A DNA stretch of 7,057 nt from SAR324 cluster bacterium (GTDB taxonomy: Bacteria > SAR324 > NAC60-12). This document shows positions 1-6,325 of this stretch, in pieces. Below the pieces are notes generated by a model that saw only the letters and a program-made list of their open reading frames with translations, did no database searches and was not told where the DNA came from. The stretch's first letter is position 1. Every line of letters begins with the position of its first letter. Where the stretch lies: contig JAPKDT010000105.1 in NCBI GenBank assembly GCA_028822475.1, positions 1-7,057 of the forward strand, in the 5' to 3' direction. The position numbers and the translations under genes are program-made.

Positions 1-567
1 TGCACCTTATTTTCTAAGGCCTTTTTCTTCATTTTCCTGAATCCTGCTGTGATTTGCGAGGTTTCCTTTAAACTCTCATTTCTCTCGGTTTTGTTTATTC
101 TATGGTTCCTCCCACTTTATTCACACTCTGGATAAAATGACGTTTTCTGGAAACGTTTCGCTAAATACGGCTTGATCAGTGTAGCAATAACGGCAGCAGT
201 TATGCTTGGTACATGGCCTGTTGTAGCCAGTATTTTCGGACGTCTCTCTCTGGAAACTTTCTGGCTGAATTTGATTATGGTTTTCCTACTCGGGTTGCTG
301 GTTTTACCAAGCTGTCTGATAAGCCTTTTTATCAGCGCTATTTCTTTAGGGAATCCGCCTTTCGACTTGCTGGGGAACAGCATATTTTCACTGACTGAAC
401 TGGTTGTACAAGGATAGTTTGCGGTACTTGAATTTTTACATAACTGGGAAAACTGGCCTTCTTTTAACCTGACTCTTGACTGGGGACCTCCACAATTTAT
501 TCTGTATTACGCAGTCATCTTGTTCCTCGGTAAACTACTTACAGACCGGTTTGGAAAAACAGACTAA
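1..567 (+). pseudogene. comEC: comEC/rec2 3' remnant, interrupted by two stop codons
   Basis: ComEC is the inner-membrane channel that carries single-stranded DNA into the cytoplasm during natural transformation. Frame 1 reads continuously from the window edge to a TAA at 565-567 and gives hydrophobic ComEC competence-domain sequence, except for TAA at 133-135 and TAG at 415-417. Recognisable family blocks are the FLNP and KLSFLSVL segments (about 37-99), GTWPVVASIFGRLSL with the following NL (about 208-273), and a C-terminal P-P-QFILYYAVI helix (about 487-516). No frameshift is needed to join the blocks. Positions usually conserved are also altered: the GFQLS-type motif reads SFKLS (64-78), and the Pro expected after the NL block is Phe (283-285). 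The gene ends soon after the last membrane helix, so this copy has no C-terminal metallo-beta-lactamase domain. The 5' part lies outside the window. Known: the family role. Inferred: loss of function. Sequencing error at both stops is possible but does not explain the motif decay. Confidence 0.78.
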
Positions 568-806
568 TTACTTATTAAATTAAAGTAAATTATTTATCTC
601 TGGTAAAATTGATTTGCTTGTCACTTTCCCAAAAGATTCAGCAAAACAGTCAGTAGGATAATATAATACAAAAACAAAATAAAAGAGTAAAATGGATTTG
701 TACCGTTAATAATTAATTAGTAGTTCTTGTTTTTCCTGGTTGGGATGTTGTCCAAGAAAAGGCAGCATAACGAAATCAACTTGTTATGAGGGTAACAGTC
801 CTGACC
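568..806. other. AT-rich intergenic gap between convergent genes
   Basis: This stretch separates the comEC remnant (+) from the stop codon of meaB (-). It is AT-rich, with runs such as TAATAATTAATTA near 706-719, and shows no ORF of useful length and no RNA gene that I can recognise. The only secondary-structure hints are TTCTTG (724-729) pairing with CAAGAA (753-758) across a 23-base loop, and AGGGT (789-793) pairing with ACCCT (804-808), which overlaps the meaB stop codon. Neither is GC-rich or followed by a good T-run on either strand, so no intrinsic terminator is called. Confidence 0.6.
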
Positions 807-1793
807 CTATTTTGACTGAGTCTGCCAGGATTTCAGAAGTTTTATGGCGGCAGTGGTGGGCAGCAGATTTCCGGTTTCGACTGCTTTTTCCAGTTCAGAA
901 ATTTGTTGTTGAAGATTAGGATGGTTACGGAAGTTTATCAGCAAACCTTCTTCAACCAGAGACCACATCCATTTTCCTGTTTGTTTTCTGCGCTGCTTTT
1001 CCCACTCTCCGGAAATTAGGAGTGTTTCTCGAAAACTTTTAGCAGCTTCCCAAATTTTATCCATTCCACGTTTTTCAAGAGCACTGCAGCGTAAAATTTG
1101 GGGTGTCCATGAATTTTTTGAGGAGGGCAGCAAATGCAGGGCTTTACTGTATTCTGACTGAGCGTTTTTGGCCTGAGATTCCTGTTTGCCATCTGACTTG
1201 TTGACCACTACCAAATCAGCTAATTCAAGCACACCTTTTTTTATACCCTGCAATTCGTCTCCGGCATTAGGCAGCATCAGCAACAAAAACAAATCCACCA
1301 TTGAGTCCACCATAGTTTCGGACTGTCCAACACCGACGGTTTCCACGATTACGACATCATAGCCCGCGGCTTCGCAGATCAACATTGTTTCGCGTGTTTT
1401 ACGGGCAACTCCTCCGAGAATTCCGGAAGACGGTGACGGCCGAATAAACGCGTCTGGATGCTGTGCTAACTCATTCATACGTGTTTTGTCACCCATGATG
1501 CTTCCGCCTGTAAGTTGACTGCTCGGATCAACAGCTAGCACGGCAACACGGTGTCCCTGCTCAATTAAAAACAGGCCGATTGCTTCAATGAAAGTACTTT
1601 TACCGACCCCCGGAACTCCGGTAATACCGATCCGCAATGCCTTCCCAGCATGAGGCAAAAGAGATTCGAGTAATACCTGACCATGCTTGAAAGATTCCGG
1701 ACGAGTGCTTTCCAGCAAAGTGATGGCTTTAGCAATTGCTCTGCGGTTTCCTTGAATGATATCCGCCTTTGCGGGAAGCTTATTTTGAGCCAT
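807..1793 (-). CDS. meaB: MeaB/ArgK, G3E-family GTPase chaperone of methylmalonyl-CoA mutase
   Basis: This cytoplasmic GTPase binds methylmalonyl-CoA mutase, controls loading of adenosylcobalamin and removal of damaged cofactor, and protects the enzyme from inactivation. Older annotations call it the LAO/AO transport ATPase ArgK. The 328-residue length matches the family (E. coli ArgK is about 330). Visible motifs are the P-loop GVPGVGKST (59-67), VDPSS (88-92), the GDKTRM segment (101-106), the G3 region ETVGVGQSE (151-159), the switch-III-like DELQGIKKG stretch (179-187), the NKSD guanine-specificity motif (198-201) and a SALEKRG G5 loop (237-243). The C-terminal helical region (about 255-325) corresponds to the dimerisation segment. 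The ATG at 1793 lies 20 bases after the mutase stop codon and has only a weak purine-rich leader (CCAGAAAA). Co-transcription with the mutase is expected. The stop codon is TAG. The family call is secure; the natural partner is inferred from adjacency. Confidence 0.96.
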   Translation of the reverse strand: MAQNKLPAKADIIQGNRRAIAKAITLLESTRPESFKHGQVLLESLLPHAGKALRIGITGVPGVGKSTFIEAIGLFLIEQGHRVAVLAVDPSSQLTGGSIMGDKTRMNELAQHPDAFIRPSPSSGILGGVARKTRETMLICEAAGYDVVIVETVGVGQSETMVDSMVDLFLLLMLPNAGDELQGIKKGVLELADLVVVNKSDGKQESQAKNAQSEYSKALHLLPSSKNSWTPQILRCSALEKRGMDKIWEAAKSFRETLLISGEWEKQRRKQTGKWMWSLVEEGLLINFRNHPNLQQQISELEKAVETGNLLPTTAAIKLLKSWQTQSK

Positions 1794-1813
1794 TTTTCTG
1801 GAATGAACTGTTA

Positions 1814-3970
1814 TCAGACTTTATTTGCGATTGCCGCCAGCACCTCACGCGCGGCACCTGGAATGGGGGTCCCTGGCCCAAAGATGCAGGCTACTCCTAG
1901 GTCTTTTAAAAAATCATAATCCTGCGGAGGAATCACTCCTCCAGCGACAACGACGATGTCCTCTGAATTTTCTTTTTTCAGGATTTCCATCAGCAGTTTA
2001 ATCAGTGTTTTGTGACCTGCCGCCTGAGACGATATTCCTATCACATGTACATCGTTTTCAATGGCTTGTTTGACCACTTCTTCCGGAGTTTGAAAAAGTG
2101 GAGCAATGTCGACATCAAAACCCAAATCCGCAAAAGCAGTTGCAATTACTTTTGCACCCCTGTCATGTCCATCCTGTCCCATTTTAGCGACCATAATTCT
2201 GGGACGTCTTCCTGCTTTTTTAGCAAAGTCATTGATTTCATCACGTACTTGCTTAATTTCTTTTTGATCCGGAAAAGATTTAGCATAAACTCCGGATATG
2301 GAATGTATGGGTGCATTGTAGCGTCCCCAAATTTTTTCCATAGCAGCAGAAATTTCTCCGACAGTCGCACGTAAACGTATTGCTTCAATTGAGAGGTCCA
2401 GCAAATTACCTTCTCCGTTTTCCGCGGCATTGCTGATTGCGTTTAACGCGGTATCAACTTTGTTTGAATCTCGATTTTTCTTGATTTTCTTCAGTCGCTG
2501 AATTTGTGCTTTACGAACCGCGCTATTGTCTATTTCACGAACTTCCACTGGTTCAGCATTTTCAACCTGATATTTGTTAACACCGACTATTACCTCTTCG
2601 CCATGGTCAATTAAAGCCTGTCTTCGGGCAGCGGAGGCTTCGATGCGTTGTTTTGGAATTCCTGACTCAACAGCTTTTGTCATTCCACCAATTTTTTCAA
2701 TTTCATCGAGCAATTTAGTCGCTTCTTCAATCAGTGATGAAGTCAGAGATTCCATAAAATATGAACCGCCAAAAGGATCAACTACGTGCGGAATTCCGGC
2801 TTCTTCCTGTAAGATAAGTTGAGTGTTGAGGGCAACTCTCGCGGATGTTTCGGTGGGCAACCCAAGTGCTTCATCAAAGGCATTTGTGTGAAGTGACTGC
2901 GTTCCGCCAAGAGTTGCGGCAAGTGCTTCGATTGTCGTGCGGACAATATTATTAAACGGATCCTGCTCTGTCAGGCTCCAGCCGGATGTTTGACAATGTG
3001 TGCGTAACATTGCGGACTGTTCTTTTTTTGGATTAAACTGTTTTATCAGGTTCGCCCATAAAAAACGCGCAGCCCGTAATTTGGCGATTTCCATATAAAA
3101 GTTCATTCCGACACCAAAAAAGAAGGAAAGGCGTGGGGCAAAACTGTCAATCGTCATTCCGCGATTTATCGCGGTGCGAACATATTCCAAACCGTTTCCA
3201 AGTGTGAATGCAAGTTCCTGGACTGCAGTCGCACCGGCCTCCTGAATGTGGTAACCGCTGATGCTGACTGAATTATAACGAGGCATGTGTGCACTGGTGT
3301 GTTCAATGATGTCACCAACGATACGCATAGACGCTGCCGGCGGATAGATGTATGTATTGCGCACCATGAACTCTTTTAGGATATCGTTTTGGATTGTGCC
3401 GCTGAGCTGTTCCTGTTTCACACCCTGCTCTTCCGCTGCAACAACGTATGCTGCTAAAATGGGCAAAACCGCGCCGTTCATGGTCATTGAAACTGACATT
3501 TGATCGAGTGGAATTTGATCAAATAAAATTTTCATATCCTCTACAGAATCAATAGCTACTCCTGCTTTTCCAACATCTCCAACGACTCGTTTATGGTCGG
3601 AATCATAACCCCGGTGAGTTGCCAAATCAAAAGCTACACTGAGCCCTTTTTGACCGGCAGCCAAATTTTTGCGATAAAAAGAGTTTGATTCTTCTGCAGT
3701 CGAAAAACCAGCATACTGACGAATTGTCCATGGACGACCCGCGTACATGGTTGCGCGTGGTCCACGGGTGAAAGGTGAAAATCCAGATAGCGTTTCTGTG
3801 TAACCCAGTTTTTCTAAATCCTCGGCAGTATAAAGTGGTTTTATTTCAATTTCTTCAGTAGTTTTCCAATGAATTGAAGAAGTTGCTTTACCTTTCAATT
3901 CACGTGATGCTTGCTTTTCCCAGTCTTTCAATGTTGGTGAAGATGGAGTTTTAGTTTTTGACTTTGACAT
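1814..3970 (-). CDS. scpA: Methylmalonyl-CoA mutase, full-length single-chain form
   Basis: This adenosylcobalamin-dependent enzyme interconverts (R)-methylmalonyl-CoA and succinyl-CoA, linking propionyl-CoA metabolism (odd-chain fatty acids, branched amino acids, propionate) to the TCA cycle. Its 718 residues match the homodimeric one-chain form (E. coli Sbm/ScpA is 714), not the split MutA/MutB form. The N-terminal TIM barrel carries RPWTIRQYAGFSTA with Tyr86, VRNTYIYPP with Arg204, and SGYHIQEAGA with Tyr240-His241. Tyr86 and Arg204 match the pair associated with methylmalonyl-CoA rather than isobutyryl-CoA specificity. The C-terminal B12 domain (about 590-718) has the base-off/His-on ligand motif D600-G-H602-D-R-G605, the GISSQAAGHKTL block (645-656) and the GG of VVAGGVIPP (677-678). 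In the S-x-L position the third residue is Gln649. The ATG at 3970 has an AT-rich leader (AAATTAAT) with no Shine-Dalgarno. No epimerase, carboxylase or cobalamin adenosyltransferase gene is in the window. Confidence 0.97.
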   Translation of the reverse strand: MSKSKTKTPSSPTLKDWEKQASRELKGKATSSIHWKTTEEIEIKPLYTAEDLEKLGYTETLSGFSPFTRGPRATMYAGRPWTIRQYAGFSTAEESNSFYRKNLAAGQKGLSVAFDLATHRGYDSDHKRVVGDVGKAGVAIDSVEDMKILFDQIPLDQMSVSMTMNGAVLPILAAYVVAAEEQGVKQEQLSGTIQNDILKEFMVRNTYIYPPAASMRIVGDIIEHTSAHMPRYNSVSISGYHIQEAGATAVQELAFTLGNGLEYVRTAINRGMTIDSFAPRLSFFFGVGMNFYMEIAKLRAARFLWANLIKQFNPKKEQSAMLRTHCQTSGWSLTEQDPFNNIVRTTIEALAATLGGTQSLHTNAFDEALGLPTETSARVALNTQLILQEEAGIPHVVDPFGGSYFMESLTSSLIEEATKLLDEIEKIGGMTKAVESGIPKQRIEASAARRQALIDHGEEVIVGVNKYQVENAEPVEVREIDNSAVRKAQIQRLKKIKKNRDSNKVDTALNAISNAAENGEGNLLDLSIEAIRLRATVGEISAAMEKIWGRYNAPIHSISGVYAKSFPDQKEIKQVRDEINDFAKKAGRRPRIMVAKMGQDGHDRGAKVIATAFADLGFDVDIAPLFQTPEEVVKQAIENDVHVIGISSQAAGHKTLIKLLMEILKKENSEDIVVVAGGVIPPQDYDFLKDLGVACIFGPGTPIPGAAREVLAAIANKV

Positions 3971-4012
3971 ATTAATTTATGAAGTTAAAAGTACTCGTCA
4001 CAAATGAATTGT

Positions 4013-4969
4013 TTACTCTTTACAACCAACAGTTTTCAGCAATGTGTCTGAGGAAGTCTGGGAATCTGTGATAGCCTTTGTGTTGTCACCGGAAAGTGTA
4101 AGTTTGCTTACACTATCAGTAAGTTTACCGAGATAAGTTGTCATAGAGACAAGCGGATCGCATACCGCGGTGCGGATTGCAGTTGGTAACAGTCCCCCCG
4201 CACTTGCCCAGGTGGCTAACTCAATTAAAACCGCGGCTTGATCACTTCCACTAAGCCCTTCGATTGCGACTTTCATACGAGCGCACTGCATTCCGTCACG
4301 CTCTGAAGCCCAGAGATGACCATCCATTGCCTTGAGCATTGCAGCTGCATCCGCACCATCCGCACCGCTAACCTCAGCACATGCCAGAGGATTTCCGCTA
4401 GGGATTCCGCTTGAACTCGTTGTGGCATTGTCATAAGTAATAATCTGGTCCAACTGCATTGCGAATGAAATGGCGAATGTATTAAGAAAAATTTCATCAA
4501 TAGTTAGGGGAGAACTGATATCACTCAGATAAGGATGCAACAAGGCGGAAGCGCTATCAAGATTATTTTTTGCACTCGTGATTGCTGCTGCACGTGTTGT
4601 ATCGTCAGCGATAACCGATACACTTAACTGGAGAATATTTAAAATGGATGCTCCTGTAACATCGTCCGTGCCTAAACTAACTCCTGATGGAGCAGTGTAG
4701 GCCGATGTGGTAGTACTGGATGATTTAAGCAGATTCACGATATCATAACCTGCCTTACCCATGTAAGCGGAGGCTTTGTCTTTTCTTGAAGTACAAACGG
4801 ATAATGCTTTATCGTAATTTCGGGCGTCTATAGCACTGTCACAAGCCCCGCTGTCAGACTCTTTCACCAAATCACCACAGGCCGAAAGAGCAACAAAAAT
4901 TACTAAAAAAAATTGCCATCGTACTAACAGTTGCAGATATTTCAACTTTTTCAAAAGATGTTTTTTCAT
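4013..4969 (-). CDS. Predicted outer-membrane lipoprotein with N-terminal TPR-like pair and six mature cysteines
   Basis: I do not recognise a named family for this 318-residue protein. A basic N-terminus and hydrophobic segment (about 15-30) end in the lipobox LSAC, making Cys31 the predicted lipidated residue. Position +2 is Gly rather than Asp, which favours export to the outer membrane under the E. coli sorting rule. Just after it, C43-DSAIDARNYDKALSVC-59 resembles one TPR-type helix pair that a disulfide could staple. The middle is rich in Ser, Thr and Ala (about 82-145), followed by helical Ala-rich stretches. Besides Cys31 there are six cysteines (43, 59, 197, 229, 270, 316), an even number that suits periplasmic disulfides. 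Its ATG sits 2 bases after the stop of the upstream barrel gene, so translational coupling and a shared role are likely. Function is unknown; a periplasmic accessory or assembly partner of the barrel is one guess. Confidence 0.85.
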   Translation of the reverse strand: MKKHLLKKLKYLQLLVRWQFFLVIFVALSACGDLVKESDSGACDSAIDARNYDKALSVCTSRKDKASAYMGKAGYDIVNLLKSSSTTTSAYTAPSGVSLGTDDVTGASILNILQLSVSVIADDTTRAAAITSAKNNLDSASALLHPYLSDISSPLTIDEIFLNTFAISFAMQLDQIITYDNATTSSSGIPSGNPLACAEVSGADGADAAAMLKAMDGHLWASERDGMQCARMKVAIEGLSGSDQAAVLIELATWASAGGLLPTAIRTAVCDPLVSMTTYLGKLTDSVSKLTLSGDNTKAITDSQTSSDTLLKTVGCKE

Positions 4970-4980
4970 AGCTAAAATCC
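4970..4980 (-). promoter_or_regulatory. Coupled ribosome-binding region of the lipoprotein gene
   Basis: On the - strand the sequence reads GGATTTTAGCT followed by ATG. A short GGA lies 8 bases before the lipoprotein start and sits inside the last codons of the barrel gene, whose TAG stop ends 2 bases before the ATG. This supports the chosen start at 4969 and suggests re-initiation after translation of the barrel gene. The match to a Shine-Dalgarno is only three bases. Confidence 0.4.
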
Positions 4981-6159
4981 GAAATTCAGTTGAAATACTT
5001 TACGTTTATCCGGACGGTCACCGATCTGGCTTCCAGTTTCTGTCTTATAAACCGCATATTGAATGTTGAGTCCGCGAAAAAATATGAACGGATTCAACTC
5101 AAATCCATAAGTAAAATAACCTTGATTGAATCCAGCACGAACCGCAAATGTACTTGCACCGGAATCTATTGGAAAAATTCCAATTTCAGTTCCTATGTGC
5201 AAACGTTTCCAAAGACAATCAGTACCGCTTGTGGTCCGGCAATAGGTGTCATCCGCATGTTCGAGGGTTAAGTCACGGATATCTAATGCGTAGAGTAATC
5301 GCACCGGTCCCCAGGAAGGCTGCCATGAAAAACCCAGACTGTATTCTGTATTTTGATCCGCTGGACTGGTTTCATTGTCTGAACGGTTGAATTTTAGACC
5401 GCCTACATTGTCGGCCGTCATACCCCAGGTCATTTTTAAGGCAGAAGCAGTTTCAAGACGTTGTTGAAAACCGAAATTATAAGTTTGCGCGCGCTTTAGA
5501 TCAGTGAGTTTGCAACTTCCGAAAGAGTTGCTGATATTGGAGCTGCTTAGTACGTCGCCGAATGTAGCGGTTTTTAACGGAATATCACAACGCTCAATAG
5601 TTTCAACTCCTGCACCCACCAGCCAGCGACCGCGTGCAACAGGCATGGCAAATCCAAAGTTTTGAATTCTATCCAGACGAAAACCGAAATCAATTTCAAC
5701 AGAAACAGGATTTCTAACCCCAAAATCAAACTGTGTTTCTAACCCGCTGGCGGCACCGAAAGTCATCAACTCACCAAAGGGCAAAATCATGTTTAAATCA
5801 GTTAAACTCCGGAAATGAACACGTTTGCCCATTAGTAAGGCAACTACATCCGCAGTTGTTGAATCACCGCTTAGTTTCGCGATTTCACTGATGATACTGA
5901 TCGAATCATCTGAAATTTCCATTAAAAATGGAAAACCAACCAAAATAGAATCAACACTCGCCAGTCCTGCTGGGTTGTAAAAAAGTGCATTTTCGTCAAA
6001 GCTCAGCGCAATACCGGTATTCCCCATACCTAAGTTCCGGACACCCTGTACGGGTCTACGTAACTCTCCGGTCTGGGCTTGGAGCGTGTAAACTCCTCCC
6101 AGCGTCAGCAAGATAATTGCGACAAAAAAATTACGGATGTGGTAGCGTAAGCGTGACAT
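4972..6159 (-). CDS. Outer-membrane beta-barrel protein, FadL/PorV/UPF0164-like
   Basis: This 395-residue protein has a Sec signal peptide: positive charges at 3-9, a hydrophobic core about 11-26, and predicted cleavage after LQA at 28. The mature N-terminus carries G39-VRNLGMGNTGIAL followed by ENALFYNPAGLA (56-67), the hallmark shared by FadL/OmpP1, PorV and the UPF0164 (Treponema FadL-like) proteins. The rest alternates polar and hydrophobic residues as transmembrane beta-strands do, with a late AGFNQGYFTYGF segment (342-353). The final residues QLNFGF end in Phe, the usual BAM-recognised C-terminal signal. It therefore sits in the outer membrane; FadL relatives pass hydrophobic compounds, but the substrate here cannot be read from sequence. 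Four cysteines (191, 216, 307, 315) are unusual for a barrel. It is first of four co-directional genes. The ATG at 6159 is chosen because it directly precedes the signal peptide; no Shine-Dalgarno is evident. Confidence 0.85.
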   Translation of the reverse strand: MSRLRYHIRNFFVAIILLTLGGVYTLQAQTGELRRPVQGVRNLGMGNTGIALSFDENALFYNPAGLASVDSILVGFPFLMEISDDSISIISEIAKLSGDSTTADVVALLMGKRVHFRSLTDLNMILPFGELMTFGAASGLETQFDFGVRNPVSVEIDFGFRLDRIQNFGFAMPVARGRWLVGAGVETIERCDIPLKTATFGDVLSSSNISNSFGSCKLTDLKRAQTYNFGFQQRLETASALKMTWGMTADNVGGLKFNRSDNETSPADQNTEYSLGFSWQPSWGPVRLLYALDIRDLTLEHADDTYCRTTSGTDCLWKRLHIGTEIGIFPIDSGASTFAVRAGFNQGYFTYGFELNPFIFFRGLNIQYAVYKTETGSQIGDRPDKRKVFQLNFGF

Positions 6160-6223
6160 ATTGACAAATTACTGCAGTTGCTAAATACAAATATTTATTA
6201 CTAAAAATCATCTCGTTGTTAGA

Positions 6224-6238
6224 TGCACCCTTTGTGCA
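6224..6238. repeat. Short palindrome TGCAC-N5-GTGCA
   Basis: TGCAC (6224-6228) and GTGCA (6234-6238) form a perfect inverted repeat around CCTTT. It lies near the middle of the divergent intergenic region, where a dimeric regulator could act on either gene. A 5-base arm is short enough to arise by chance, and no regulator gene is in the window. Confidence 0.3.
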
Positions 6239-6279
6239 AATAATACCTTCTGTAGCAAACAGTATCCTGTATCTGGACT

Positions 6280-6308
6280 TTGTACCTTTTAGTTTATTCA
6301 CTTATCCT
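6280..6308 (+). promoter_or_regulatory. Candidate sigma70-type promoter for polA
   Basis: TTGTAC (6280-6285) and TATCCT (6303-6308) are separated by 17 bases, each matching four of six consensus positions. Transcription would begin around 6315, only about ten bases before the polA ATG, giving a very short leader. In AT-rich DNA such matches occur by chance, so this is a weak call. Confidence 0.25.
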
Positions 6309-6319
6309 TAAATCTTCAA
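6291..6319 (-). promoter_or_regulatory. Candidate promoter for the barrel operon
   Basis: On the - strand TTGAAG (6319-6314) is followed after 17 bases by TAAACT (6296-6291), each four of six to consensus. It would give a leader of roughly 125 bases before the barrel gene. It overlaps the polA promoter candidate on the other strand. This is the best-spaced pair I could find but is not strong. Confidence 0.18.
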
Positions 6320-6325
6320 TTAATT

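Larger units (their letters stand above)
807..6159 (-). other. Predicted transcription unit: barrel, lipoprotein, mutase, meaB
   Basis: Four - strand genes follow each other with gaps of 2, 42 and 20 bases, and I see no terminator-like hairpin with a T-run in any gap. The mutase-meaB part is a well-known pairing. The 42-base gap before the mutase (3971-4012) is the only place where an internal promoter might sit, but I find no convincing -10/-35 pair far enough from the start codon. The simplest reading is one transcript starting in 6160-6325. Read-through from the envelope genes into the mutase is inferred, not shown. Confidence 0.55.
6160..6325. promoter_or_regulatory. Divergent intergenic region between the barrel operon and polA
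   Basis: These 166 bases must hold the promoters for both polA (+) and the four-gene - strand unit. The region is AT-rich. A perfect TTGACA lies at 6161-6166 on the + strand, but the best downstream -10 match is TACAAA at 6186-6191, a poor 19-base spacing. Other contents are the small palindrome at 6224-6238 and a GTATC direct repeat around 6263-6273. I see no cobalamin riboswitch: the region is short for one and lacks a recognisable B12-box sequence. Confidence 0.6.

Noticed and set aside
117..383. 88-codon ORF on the - strand
   Set aside because: It is antisense to the ComEC-like frame and its basic, low-information translation resembles no family I know.
172..417. A separate 81-residue membrane protein with a TTG start
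   Set aside because: The same frame continues with ComEC-like sequence before and after its bounding stop codons, so it is a slice of the comEC remnant, not an independent gene.
724..758. TTCTTG/CAAGAA inverted repeat between the convergent genes
   Set aside because: A six-base AT-rich stem with a 23-base loop and no following T-run is unlikely to act as a terminator.
789..808. Possible terminator hairpin AGGGT...ACCCT at the end of meaB
   Set aside because: The stem is only five bases with a ten-base loop, overlaps the stop codon, and has no T-run downstream on the - strand.
2012..2374. 120-codon ORF on the + strand inside the mutase gene
   Set aside because: It is a shadow frame opposite the strongly conserved B12-binding region of the mutase; the translation is not protein-like.
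5919..5933. CCAT...ATGG inverted repeat inside the barrel gene
   Set aside because: A four-base stem within coding sequence that is explained by the codons; no sign of function.
6160..6325. Cobalamin riboswitch upstream of the operon holding the B12-dependent mutase
   Set aside because: No B12-box-like conserved sequence is visible, and the region is short and shared with the polA promoter. Such riboswitches usually control B12 synthesis and uptake or B12-independent isozymes, not this enzyme.
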